From positions 421,870,233 through 421,934,232 of the forward strand of contig NC_057809.1 in assembly GCF_018294505.1 (NCBI RefSeq): a stretch of 64,000 nucleotides of DNA. Direction: 5' to 3'. The stretch is from Triticum aestivum (lineage: Eukaryota; Streptophyta; Magnoliopsida; Poales; Poaceae). Made by a program: the position numbers and the translations under genes. Positions 33,516 through 44,557 of the stretch are shown here, piece by piece (position 1 is the stretch's first letter; every line of letters starts with the position of its first letter). The notes below the pieces were generated by a model. It ran no database searches. It saw only the letters and a list, made by a program, of their open reading frames with translations, and had not been told where the DNA came from.

Positions 33516-35088
33516 TAATACGTCTCCAACGTATCTATAATTTTTGATTGTTCCATGCTACTATATATTCTGTTTTGGATGTTTAATAGGATTTATTACA
33601 CACTTTTATATTACTTTTGGGACTAACCTACTAACCCAAGGCCCAGTGCAAATTGCTGTTTTTTGGCCTATTTCAGTGTTTCGCAGAAAAGGAATATCAA
33701 ATGGAGTCCAAACGGAATGAAACCTTCGGGAGCGTGATTTTTGGAACAAACGTGATCCAGAGGACTTGGAGTGGACGTCAAGAAACCAAAGAGGAGGCCA
33801 CGAGGCAGGGAGGCGCGCCTACCCCCAGGGCGCGCCCCCACCCTCGTGGGCCCCTCGTGGCTCCCCTGACCGACTTCCTTCGCCTATATATACTCTTATA
33901 CCCCCAAAACAACGAAGAGCATGATGAAACCCTATTTCCACCACCGCAACCTTCTGTACCCATGAGATCCCATCTTGGGGCCTTTTCCGGCGCTCCGCTG
34001 AAGGGGGCATCGATCATGGAGGCCTTCTACATCAACACCATAGCCTCTCCGATGATGTGTGAGTAGTTTACCTTAGACCTTCCGGTCCATAGTTATTAGC
34101 TAGATGGCTTCTTCTCTCTCTTTGGATCTCAATACAAAGTTCTCCTCGATCTTCTTCAAGATATATTTGATGTAATCTTCTTTTGTGGTGTGTTTGTCGA
34201 GATCCAATGAATTGTGGGTTTATGATCAAGTTTATCTATGAACAATATTTGAATCTCCTCTGAATTCTTTTATGTATAATTGCTTATCTTTGCAAGTCTC
34301 TTCGAATTATAAGTTTGGTTTGGCCTACTAGATTGATCTTTCTTGCAATAGGAGAAGTGCTTAGCTTTGGGTTCAATCTTGTGGTGCGCGATCAAAATGA
34401 CAGAAAGGGAAATGACACGTATTGTATTGTTGCCATCGAGGATAAAAAGATGGGGTTTATATCATATTGGATGAGTTTATCCCTCTACATCATGTCATCT
34501 TTCTTAAAGCATTACTCTGTTCTTATGAACAAAATACTCTAGATACATGCTGGATAGCGGTCGATGTGTGGAGTAATAGTATTAGATGCGGAATCGTTTC
34601 AGTCTACTTCTCATGGACGTGATGCCTATACACATGATCATACCTAGAGATTCTCATAACTATGCTCAATTCTATCAATTGCTTGACAGTAATTTGTTTA
34701 CCCACCGTAATACTTATGCTCTTGAGAGAAGCCACTAGTGAAACCTATGGCCCCTGGGTCTATTTTCCACCATATTAATCTCCCACCAATTAGCTATTTC
34801 TGGCGCCATTTATTTTACTTTGCATCTTTATCATAAAAATACCAAAAATATTATCTTATCATATCTATCAGATCTCACTCTCGTAAGTGACCGCGAAGGG
34901 ATTGACAACCTCTTTATCGCGTTGGTTGCGAGGTTCTTATTTGTTTGTGTAGGTGCGTGGGACTCGAGCATGGTCTCCTACTGGATTGATACCTTGGTTC
35001 TCAAAAACGGAGGGAAATACTTACACTACTTTACTGCATCACCCTTTCCTCTTCAAGGGAAAACCAATTCAGCACTGAAGAGGTAGCA
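33516..35088 (+). mobile_element. Athila-type LTR K (solo or recombinant)
   Basis: Begins TAATACGTCTCCAACGTATC; related Triticeae LTRs begin TGATACGTCTCC, so one base of the TG end appears mutated. It has a TATA-like TATATATACTC (33884-33894), and ends near AAGAGGTAGCA at 35088. The 1.57 kb length and text fit the Athila lineage of wheat elements (Sabrina/WHAM/Fatima group), family not certain. No PBS or coding region follows. Flanking bases CTAAC (left) and CCTAC (right) do not match, and the flanks belong to different elements, so this is a recombination or deletion breakpoint rather than a simple solo LTR. Confidence 0.7.
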
Positions 35089-36560
35089 CCTACCAAAACC
35101 TTCATGCTTGTTGTGAGAAGCTCTGGTTTGTGAGAAGCATATACACAAACCAGCCCCAAATGGGATAAAAAATTTACCACGGCATGTTGATGCCGCTCCA
35201 TGATAGCATGCCAAGTTTCATGAATTTCAAACGAGTTTTGGATTTACTAGAGTTTAAAAACTAGGCATCTCAATGTTTTGCCAGCAATCAATGGTGCCCT
35301 GGTGTGTGAAATTCATTCCCATTTCTCGCATGGGACCTAAGCATGCACCCAAGGACACAGATTTGATTTTTCAACCAATTTATATGCACTGGAGCATGTG
35401 CATGTAGTTCAAATTTGAATTATGCACATAAATGCATTGAAAACTCAGCTAATGCATAAAAATGTCCAAACGAACCCCGAAAAATCACAAAAATTGACAC
35501 AACACTCTTGTTGTTCTATGTTGACACGAGAATAAATTTGGAACCAATAAGAGGCAATGAATATTGTTTCGTCCCCAAAGGTGGGACGTTCCATACCGAA
35601 ACCATCATGCTTGTTGTGAGAAGCTCTGGTTTGTGAGAAGCATATACCCAAACCTGCCCCAAATGGGACAAAAAATTTACCACGCCGTGTTGATGCCGCT
35701 CCATGATAGCATGCCAAGTTTCATGATTTTTAGACGAGTTTTGGATTTACTAGAATTTAAAAACTAGGTATCTCAATGTTTGCAGCCAAGTGACAGTGGC
35801 AGGATGTTTGGCATTCATTCCCATTTCTTGCATGGGACCTAAGCAGGCAACCGAGGACACATATTTGAATTTTCAACTAACTTATATGCATTAGAGCATG
35901 TGCCTATAGTTAAAATTTGAATTATGCACATGAATGCACAAAAAACTCAGTTAATGTATAAAAATGCCAAAGCGAACCCCGAAATATCCCAAAAATTGAC
36001 AAAAACACTCCTATTGTTCTATGTTGACTCTCGTAAAAAATTTGAAATCGAGAAGAGGCAACGGATATCGTTTCATCCAGAAAGGTGAAACGTTCCCTAC
36101 CAAAACCATCACACTTGTTGTGAGAAGCTCTGGTTTATGAGAAGCTTATACCCAAACCTGCCCCAAATGAGACAAAAATTTACCACGGCATGTTGATGCC
36201 GCTCCATGATAGCATGCCAAGTTTCATGAATTCCGGATGAATTTTGGATTTACTAGAGTTACAAAAGCAGGTACATCGATGTTTCCCGAAGAGGCATGGT
36301 GCCGTGGTGTTCGAATTTCATCCTCATTTCTTGCATGGGAGATAAGCATAAACCCATGGACACACATATGATTTTACAACCCATGTTCGTGCGTCAGAGC
36401 ATGTGCATGTAGTTTAATTTTGAATTGTGCACCTGAAATGGCTAGAAAACCAATTTAATGTATAAAATGTTCAAATGAACCCTGAATAATTGCAATTCTT
36501 TTACGACACACATATAGTTGCATGTTCACTCCAGATAAAAGGTCTAGCAATTCAAACACC
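35089..36560. repeat. ~503-bp tandem array, about 3 copies
   Basis: The block TTGTTGTGAGAAGCTCTGG recurs at about 35107, 35610 and 36114 (periods 503 and 504). Each copy carries the same order: ATGTTGATGCCGCTCCATGA, CATGCCAAGTTTCATGA, TTGGATTTACTAGA, TCATTCCCATTTCT.GCATGGGA, GCATGTGC.TGTAGTT, AATGTATAAAAATG. The third copy decays after about 36250. No coding potential. 36561-36714 is unique AT-rich sequence. Confidence 0.88.
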
Positions 36561-36714
36561 ATCCATTCCCGCTGTGACCCCATTATGTAATTCAAATCAA
36601 GATGGGAAATCAAGTAGATTGCACACAGTTTATTATCACTGATCGTGTGAGATGCAGCACAAAATATCCTAGAGCGCCGTCGGTGTATAGTACGCCTATG
36701 GCTTACGCGAGAAG

Positions 36715-37398
36715 GTGCGTCGGCTACAGTCCACAGCCGGTGTCTCAAGCACACTAGCTCGCTCCCCAAATATCATTTCACTTTTCAATCGTCGCTGGTG
36801 GAAGATCGGCACGTGGACCCGCGTCGTGAGGGCAATTTCGGTGGCCCACTCCGGCGAGAGTGCGGCCGCAACCGCCATGCGCATGCTAACAAGGTTCATG
36901 AGCGCAACTGCAATCTGCAACCGGGCAGCCATGGCAGCCCAAACGGCTGATGTTTCTTCTCAGGTGGCTGCAGCAACATCTGGCTCGGGGATAACAACTG
37001 GCGAGAGCGGCACAGGAGTTGTCCGTTATGCAGCGGCGGCCTTAGCCCTGATGGAGGCCTCCCATGCCCAGCTCCTGGCGGTCACCGCATAAATCGAATG
37101 AAGCTTCTCCGACAACGGTCAGCAACCCACGACCGAAGAACTGGCAATCGTCGATAGCGTTCGAGCAGCCGTCCGTTCCTCCGCCGCATACCTTGTGACA
37201 ACGGATCCCGTCCTAGCCCAGATCGCGTCTGCGCATGCCCAGCTCGTGGCGGCATTTTCCAAAGAGATGGCGGACGCGGATGGCGAGATGCTTGCCGACT
37301 ATGGTGTGATGGATGCCATGGAGCCCCTTCCCCAGGAGACTGTCGGGCGCGAGCTAGATATGGAGGCGGCAGCGGAGATCGACGAGCACCAGCCGTAG
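36715..37398 (+). pseudogene. Unknown Ala-rich protein, two in-frame stops
   Basis: One frame from ATG 36715 to TAG 37396-37398 (228 codons) is broken by TAA at 37090 and TGA at 37099. The protein is alanine-rich and helical and repeats a motif: LALMEASHAQLLA near residue 115 and LAQIASAHAQLVAAF near 165. The C-terminus is acidic (DADGEMLADYGVMDAMEPLPQE). I do not recognise the family. GC content is higher than in the flanks, which suggests a former gene or captured exon. The real start may be upstream. Confidence 0.4.
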
Positions 37399-39107
37399 TA
37401 GTACTCTTTGTTTTGTTTAATTAAGAGCACCCGTCTTTAATTTGTTAGAGTAATGTTTAGATCAGCTAGCTCTGTTTAATTGTTGAACTTGCTCGATTAA
37501 GAAGTGTGGGTGTGCTGTAGTCTCCTTTGTGTACCCAAATTATGCAATGACGTGGATGACCACTGTAACCATGGAAATTCGAACCAAATTTTTTTACGTC
37601 CAAACTCATCACACACGGGTTAAGCTATCTGAATCGTTTGTGATGTTGACATATCATACACAGTTCTGAATAAGGGACCGTGTCTGATGACACTTTGCGT
37701 GCCAGTTTTTTTGCTGAAGTGATTCCAAATTTCCGGCTTCTACGGAAATATCTACCTCCCCGCCCCCCCCTTACCAAAAGCCACATTTCCCCTCTTTCCG
37801 CCTTCCTTTCCAAGTTGAAACCTTCACTCCTTGCTTGCAGCGCGGCCTCCTTGACGGAAACACTCCTTCACGCTGCTCGGCCTCACCTATCCAGGCAGGT
37901 AATCCACACCGACCGCCATCCTCCTCCTCCTTCCACATCCCACATGCCCCAATCACCAGCGCGAGCGCGACACCTTCCACCCAAATCACCGACCTCTCCA
38001 CCAAATAAGCGCCGCCCTAAACCATGGTGCACGCAGTATAGCCAGGATCTCAACGAGCATTTGGCAGCAGAGAAGCAAATCGCGGTCGCACACGCGGATG
38101 AGGTCGCGATGGCTGACATTCATGCCGACCCCCAGATCTTGGAGGAGCACCTTGCCATTTGCTAGCTACGCCGGTTAAGCATGCTCGGTTTACCCATTGC
38201 GTGTGCTGCTCCTGCATTTCCTTCACAAATTCTAGTGAATTGTGCTATCTAATTTTACCATGCAGTCTGTTGCCCTAGTGTATATGTTATATATGTCATG
38301 CAGTGTGGTGCTCACTTATTAACTGTTTTGTTAATTAGTCATCGTCTTCAGTTAACTGTTTGGTTCAATTCTGCAAATGTGATGTTTAATTCTTCAGGCT
38401 GGAATTTTGTATTGTCTTCCATGTGAGAAATAAACCGAATTTATCTTTACAAAATACATGAGAAACGAATACAATTGCTATATTTCCAAGTTGGCATGCT
38501 TGGTTTGGTTATACATTGAGTAATGTGGTGCTTAGTTAATGTTTGGTTCATTTGTGTTGTCGTGTTTAGTTAACTGTTTGGTTCAATTCTGGAATGCGAT
38601 GTTCAATAGTTGTGGGTGCATTATGTTATTGTATACCATGTGAGGAATAAATTGAATTTGGCTGTAGTAAATACATGAGAAACAAATACAATTGCTACAA
38701 TTGGTTGTAGTTAACTGTTTGGTTAACTGTCTGATCTTCTATTAGGAGTATGTTATATTGTGCAATGTGGTGCTCAGTTAATATTGGTTCATTTGTTGTG
38801 GTGTTTAGTTAACTGCTTGGTTCAATTATGCAATGCGATGTCCAATTGTCGTGGGTAGAATTTTGTATTGTTGTGCATGTGAGGAATAAATCAAATTGGC
38901 TGTACTTAATACATGAGAAACATATACAAGTGATATATTTCCTAGTTCTTAATCATGCTTGGTTTGGATAAATGGGTTTTCCATGTGGCTTGAATTAATC
39001 TGATGAATCTGCAATGTGCTTATTTTTCATCAACATATTTTACTAATAGCATGCGAACCCTTACTTAACCTGATGAGTAACTACCTTATATGTGTTGCAG
39101 GGAAACA
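37399..39107 (+). other. Upstream region and possible 5' leader/intron of B3 gene
   Basis: An ORF at 37680-38165 has a Pro/Ser-rich start and a helical acidic end (LNEHLAAEKQIAVAHADEVAMADIHADPQILEEHLAIC). It may be an unrelated coding piece or a leader exon; no splice link to the B3 exon can be shown. 38340-38960 is AT-rich with a degenerate triplication: AACTGTTTGGTTCAATT-like blocks near 38354, 38572 and 38811, each followed by ATG(C/T)GATGTT.AAT and CATGTGAG.AATAAA. TTGCAG at 39095-39100 is a good 3' splice site. Confidence 0.4.
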
Positions 39108-39534
39108 ATGGGAAGCACTGAGGTTTACAATCAAGGTTAGCACGTGCATGATCTGCTGTCTGATAGCACAATATTGTGCAATTGCAGGGACCATTCTAAT
39201 ATTTTTGTTTTAACAATTTGGTCTTGCACATGTTGGTCCTGCTGTCAGAGGTTTTGACCCACAGTTCGACCATTTTTGCATATGGGGAAATAAATTGTCC
39301 ATGAATATCAATCAAATCAAGAAACTCAGAAAGATTGTTAGGATAAAGAAATTAGCGACAAAAAACAACAAGATCTTTGTCTGCATAGTCAAGAAGACAT
39401 CAGTTCACTACAAGATGGTACTAAGTATTATACCTTGCCTGTTTTTTATTCATTTGCCCCATTTCCAATATAGAGAAGATATTTATGCACATCCTTGTTT
39501 TCAGGCCTTTCCAAAGCAGTTCACTGATGATTAC

Positions 39535-41406
39535 TGATACGTCTCCGTCGTATCTACTTTTCCAAACACTTTTGCCCTTGTTTTGGACTCTAACTTGTAT
39601 GATTTGAATGGAACTAACCCCGGACTGACGATGTTTTTAGCAGAATTGCCATAGTGTTATTTATGTGCAGAAACAAAACTTCTCGGAATGACCTAAAACT
39701 TCACGGAACATCTTTTTGGAAATAATAAAAAATTGTTACAAAAGATGAAGGCCAGGGGGCCCACCACCTGTCCACGAGTGAGGGAGTCCTGGATTAGGGG
39801 TTGTCCGGATGGCCGGACTATACCTTCAGCCGGACTCCTAGACTATGAAGATACAAGATTGAAGACTTCGTCCCGTGTCCGGATGGGACTTTCCTTGGCG
39901 TGGAAGGCAAGCTTGGTGATGCGGATATTCAGATCTCCTACCATTGTAACCGACTTTGTGTAACCCTAACCCTCTTTGGTGTCTATATAAACCGGAGGGT
40001 TTTAGTCCATAGGACGAACCTCAACATACAACAATCATACCATAGGCTAGCTTGTAGGGTTTAGCCTCCTTGATCTCGTGGTAGATATACTCTTGTACTA
40101 CCCATATCATCAATATTAATCAAGCAGGACGTAGGGTTTTACCTCCATCAGGAGGGCCCGAACCTGGGTAAAACATTGTGTCCCTTGTCTCCTATTACCA
40201 TCCGCCTAGACGCACAGTTTGGGACCCCCTACCTGAGATCCGTTGGTTTTGACATCGACAACGAGGGTGGGGGCGCCCCCCCTAGGGCGATCCCCTACCT
40301 CATGGGCCCCCGGGAGCTCCTCCAACACCAACTCCAACTCTATATATTTTCTTGGGGGGAGAAAAAAATCAAGGAGAAGAAATCATCACGTTTTACGATA
40401 CGGAGCCGCCGCCAAGTCCTAAAACCTCTCGGGAGGGCTGATCTGGAGTCTGTTCGGGGCTCCAGAGAGGGGGATTCATCGTCGTCGTCATCATCAACCA
40501 TCCTCATCACCAATTTCATGATGCTCACCGCCGTGCGTGAGTAATTCCATCGTAGGCTTGCTAGACGGTGATGGGTTGGATGAGATCTATCATGTAATCG
40601 AGTTAGTTTTGTTAGGGTTTGATCCCTAGTATCCACTATGTTCTGAGATTGATGTTGCTATGACTTTGCTATGCTTAATGCTTGTCACTAGGGCCCGAGT
40701 GCCATGATTTCAGATCTGAACCTATTATGTTTTCATGAGATATGTGAGTTCTTGATCCTATCTTGCAAGTCTATAGTCACCTACTATGTGTTATGATCCG
40801 GCAACCCCGAAGTGACCATAGTTTGAGGAGTTCATGTATTCACTATGTGCTAATGCTTTGTTTCGGTTCTCTATTAAAAGGAGGCCTTAATATCCCTTAG
40901 TTTCCGTTAGGACCCCGCTGCCACGGGAGGGTAGGACAAAAGATGTCATGCAAGTTCTTTCCCATAAGCATGTACGACTATATTCGGAATACATGCCTAC
41001 GTTACATTGATGAATTGGAGCTAGTTCTGTGTCACCCGGTGTTATGACTGTTACACGATGAACCGCATCCGGCATAATTATCCATCACCGATCCAATTCC
41101 TATGAGCTTTCCATATACTGGTTCTCGCTTATTTACTTTTCCGTTGCTACTGTTACAATCACTGCAAAACACCAATAATATTACTTTTGCTTCTGTTACT
41201 TTTGTTACTGTTACGACTACTATCATATTACTTTGCCACTAAACACTTTGCTGCAGATACTAAGTTATCTAGGTGTGGTTGAATTGACAACTCAACTGCT
41301 AATACTTGAGAATATTCTTTGGCTCCCCTTGTATCGAATCAATAAATTTGGGTTGAATACTCTACCCTCGAAAATTGTTGCGATCCCCTATACTTGTGGG
41401 TTATCA
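39535..41406 (+). mobile_element. Solo LTR L (Athila-type) inside B3 exon
   Basis: Starts TGATACGTCTCCGTCGTATC, ends ACTTGTGGGTTATCA; perfect TSD ATTAC (39530-39534, 41407-41411). Without LTR M it is 1385 bp. No PBS or coding region, so a solo LTR. It contains a TATATATTTTC TATA-like stretch near 40342. Confidence 0.93.
39779..40260 (+). mobile_element. Solo LTR M nested in LTR L
   Basis: 482 bp from TGAGGGAGTCCTGGATTAGG to GGTTTTGACATCGACA with perfect TSD ACGAG (39774-39778, 40261-40265). TATA-like TCTATATAAACC near 39980. A common short gypsy-type LTR in Triticeae; family not named here. Confidence 0.93.
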
Positions 41407-41633
41407 ATTACCTCTCAACCCACCTCTATGGTCACGAGGCGAGGAAGGTTTTCATACAACACCCACGGTTCAATATTGAAGTGTTCCTGAAGAGGACGAA
41501 GGACGGATGGTCAATCATCCACAGGTACTGGCCTAAAGTTGCAAAGACCTTCAACATGAACGAAAGCTCAATATTCGCCTTCCGCTTCAGCAGTTTTCCA
41601 AATGAGATGCATCTGTCTATATACCGTCTATGA

Positions 41634-42424
41634 TGCTAATTTCGAAAGGTTCTACATGTTGCGTGTGAAACTTAGTGCTGGTGCAGTTGTGTAATGGGTT
41701 ATCTAAGTGCTGAAGCTATATCATGTTGTACTCTGATGTTTTTCAATTATGAAATTCTACTTCCTTAATATGGAAATGAATTATATTATGTGCTTAATAT
41801 GAATGTCAATTAGATTAATAAATGGATTATTAATAATAGGGCATTTATCCAGCTAATTGGGTTTTGCTATTGCAAAGTTGTTGAAAAAATACCATGGGCA
41901 ATGACCTCATGCACACAGTTTCTAGGAATAAACTGTGTTGGATCAATGAACAATCCCACACGGCATTCTCTTGAAAATTGTTTGCGTTAGGCCACCTTGC
42001 GCAAAGGATAAAATTATTAATATCGTGTGCAATGGCAACGCTATCACAAATGATTTAACGGTAAAAATTGTGTGTGTTGTACCTATGAACGGAAACATTT
42101 TCCTTGGACCGATTGTGTGGGATGTACATACGAACGGAGACGTTTAGCGGGGACTGACTGTGTGGGATGTACTTGCGACCGGAAACAATTTCACCGTCTA
42201 ATTGTATTTTTAGCTCTATTTTATGTATTTTCGTATTTGAGCGCTCGCCGGTCGCACACGACCTCATTTTGCCGAGCGTGTGTGCCAGGATGGCATTTCC
42301 TCGATGGTTTCTGGGCCGTGTTGGAAGGACACCCCCTATCGCCCACACTGACTAGGCAACGGTTCCAAATGTCGTCGCGGAAAGGGGTTAAAAACCGTTT
42401 GCATATGACCGACGCGTACCAGTG
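41634..42424 (+). repeat. 3' flank of B3 gene and subterminal/terminal part of H
   Basis: 41634-42060 is AT-rich, possibly the 3' UTR of the B3 gene. From 42069 three ~45-bp repeats (TGTGTG..TGTAC.T..GAACGGAAAC forms at about 42069, 42114 and 42159) give a 15-residue repeat pattern in one frame, which is not a gene. The end 42400-42424 (TATGACCGACGCGTACCAGTG) is the terminal repeat of a CACTG-type CACTA. Confidence 0.6.
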
Positions 42425-43539
42425 TAGGTATGAAGATACCGACGATCGAATCTCGGGCAAGTCACATACCGATGATAAAAGGAATAACATATGTTGTCAT
42501 TACGGTTTGAACGATAAAGATCTTCGTAGAATATGTAGGAGCCAATATGAGCATCCAGGTTCCGCTGTTGGTTATTGACCGGAGATGTGTCTCGGTCATA
42601 TCTACATAGTTCTCGAACCCGTAGGGTCCGCACGCTTATCTTTCGATGACGATTTGTATTATGAGTTATGTGTTTTGGTGACCTTAGATTGTTTGGAGTC
42701 CTATATAATATCACAGACATGACGAGGAGTCTAAAAATTGTTGAAAGGTAAAGAATGATATATTGGACGATAGTATTCAAACATCAGAATTATTTCGGAG
42801 TGATTCGGGTATTTTTCGGAGTACCGAGGGGTTACCGAAACCCCCCGAGGAAAGTAATGGGCCAGATGGGCCATAAGGGGAGAGAGAGGGCAGCCCACAA
42901 GGGGTGGCGCCTGCTCCCCCATGGGTAGTCCGAATTGGACAATGGGAGGGGGTGTGCCCCCCCTTTCCTTCTCCCTCTCCCTCTCCTTCTCCCTTTTCCC
43001 CTCCGAAAGAAGGAAGGGGGGCGACTAGCTAGGACTAGGAGTCCTAGTGGGTTTCCCCCCACTTGGCGTACCCCCTAGGGCCGGCCTCCTCCCCTCTCCT
43101 CCTTTATATACAGGGCAAGGGGGCACCCCAAAAGCACATCAATTGTTTCTTAGCCTTGTGCAGTACCCCCCTCCATCGTTTACTCCTCCGGTCTTATTGT
43201 TGTAGTGCTTAGGTGAAGCCCTACGCGCATCACATCACCATCACCGTCACCATGCCATCGTGCTGATGAAACTCTCCCTCAACACTTTGCTGGATCAAGA
43301 GTTCGAGGGACGTCATCGAGCTGAACGTGTGCTGAACTCGGAGGTGTCGTATGTTCAGTACTTGATCGGTTGAATCGCGAAGATGTTCAACTGCATCAAC
43401 CGTGTTATACTAATGCTTCCGCTTTTGGTCTACGAGGGTAAGTGGACACACGCTCCCCCTCTCGTTGCTATGCATCTCCTAGATAGATCTTGCATGATCG
43501 TAGGAACTTTTTTGAAATATCATGCTACGTACCCCAATA
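42425..43539 (+). repeat. LTR of element D, 5' part missing
   Basis: Starts mid-LTR at TAGGTATGAAGATACC directly after the CACTA terminus of H and ends CCCCAATA at 43539 (expected CCCCAACA). TATA-like TTTATATACAGG near 43102, then a pyrimidine-rich stretch. The first several hundred bases of the LTR are not in the window, lost or displaced by H. Confidence 0.82.
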
Positions 43540-43540
43540 G

Positions 43541-43553
43541 TGGTATCGGAGCC
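43541..43553 (+). other. Primer-binding site of element D (tRNA-iMet)
   Basis: TGGTATCGGAGCC, one mismatch from TGGTATCAGAGCC, directly after the LTR end. Confidence 0.9.
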
Positions 43554-44557
43554 AGGTCTATGCGTAGATGATATGCATGAGTAAAACACAAAAAATTGTG
43601 GTCGATCATAGTCATACTGCTTACCACCAACTTCTTATTTTGATTCGGCGATATTCTTGGATGAAGCGGCCCGGACCAACCTTACATGACCACGTTCATG
43701 AGACCGGTTCCATTGACAGACATGCAACTTGTTTTGCATAAAGGTGGCTGGCGGGTGTCTGTTTCTCCAACTTTAGTTTAATCAAATTTTACTATGGTTG
43801 GTCCTTGTTGAAGGTTCAAACAACACACTTGACGAAACATCGTTGTGGTTTTGATGCGTACGTAAGAAACGGTTCTTACTAGAAGCCCCTAGCAGCCATG
43901 TAAAACTTGCAACAAGAAAGTAGAGGACGTCTAACTTATTTTTGCAGAGCACGTTGTGATGTGATATGGTCAAGACATGATGTGATATATGTTATTGTAT
44001 GAGATGATCATGTTTTGTAAAAGTTATCGGCAACTGGCAGGAGCCTTATGGTTGTTGCTTTATTGTATGAAATACAACCGCCATGTAATTGCTTTACTTT
44101 ATCACTATGCGTTAGCGATAGTTGTAGAAGCAATAGTTGGCGAGACAAAAACGACGCTACAATGGTGATTAAGGTGTCAAGCTGGTGACGATGGAGATCA
44201 TGACGGTGCTTTGGAGATGGAGATCAAAGGCACAAGATGATGATGGCCATATCATGTCACATATTTTGATTGCATGTGATGTTTATCTTTTATACATCTT
44301 ATTTTCCTTAGTACGGCGGTAGCATTATAAGATGATCCCTCACTAAATTTCAAGGTATAAGTGTTCTCCCTAAGTATGCACCGTTGCGACAGTTTGTTGT
44401 GCGGAGACACCACGTGATGATCGGGTGTGATAAGCTCTACGTTCACATACAACGGGTGCAAGACAGTTTTGCACGTGTGTAATACTCGGGTTAAACTTGA
44501 CGAGCATAGCATGTATAGACATGGCCTCGGAACACTAAGACCGAAAGGTTGAACGTG
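43554..44557 (+). other. Untranslated leader of element D, part 1
   Basis: No ORF of substance. The long conserved leader of BARE/Angela elements, containing dimerisation and packaging signals in the family, is recognisable by its order; it breaks at TSD ACGTG (44553-44557) and continues at 62945. Confidence 0.8.

Larger units (their letters stand above)
39108..41633 (+). pseudogene. B3-domain (REM-like) gene, exon 3 split by an LTR
   Basis: Exon 39108-39135 (MGSTEVYNQ), intron 39136-39250, exon 39251-39417 (GFDPQFDHFCIWGNKLS, a basic KKLRKIVRIKK stretch, KIFVCIVKKTSVHYKM), intron 39418-39504, exon 39505-39534 continuing at 41412-41633 to TGA. All four splice sites are GT/AG and keep the frame. 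The last ~100 residues are a plant B3 DNA-binding domain: FPKQFTDDYLSTHLY, RKVFIQHPRFNIEVFLKR, GWSIIHRYWPKVAKTF, SIFAFRFSSF, MHLSIYRL. Total about 148 codons if the LTR is ignored. Solo LTR L entered at codon boundary 39534 with TSD ATTAC; its first three bases (TGA) end the frame. Otherwise no stop or frameshift is seen, so the disruption is recent relative to the gene's decay. Confidence 0.82.
35089..42424 (+). mobile_element. CACTA-like element H, left-truncated, carrying a B3 gene
   Basis: The right end at 42424 reads ...GACGCGTACCAGTG (complement CACTGGTACGCGTC), a CACTG-type CACTA terminus, and is preceded by three ~45-bp subterminal repeats (42069-42200). Immediately after it the sequence is a BARE/Angela LTR that starts in its middle, which is the expected picture of an insertion. 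Contents: 503-bp tandem array, unknown pseudogene, B3 gene with introns, and solo LTRs L and M. The left terminus is missing; LTR K abuts the array. It is possible that the array and genes are not all part of one transposon, so confidence is moderate. Confidence 0.5.

Noticed and set aside
33653..34066. 137-aa ORF in LTR K
   Set aside because: Lies within the LTR U3/R region and includes the TATA box; no domain.
35089..36560. CRISPR-like or centromeric satellite array
   Set aside because: Period of about 503 bp, no spacer structure, only three copies, in a plant transposon context.
42072..42578. 168-aa Cys-rich ORF suggesting a small secreted peptide
   Set aside because: The Cys pattern comes from three 45-bp subterminal repeats and the frame crosses the CACTA end into the copia LTR.
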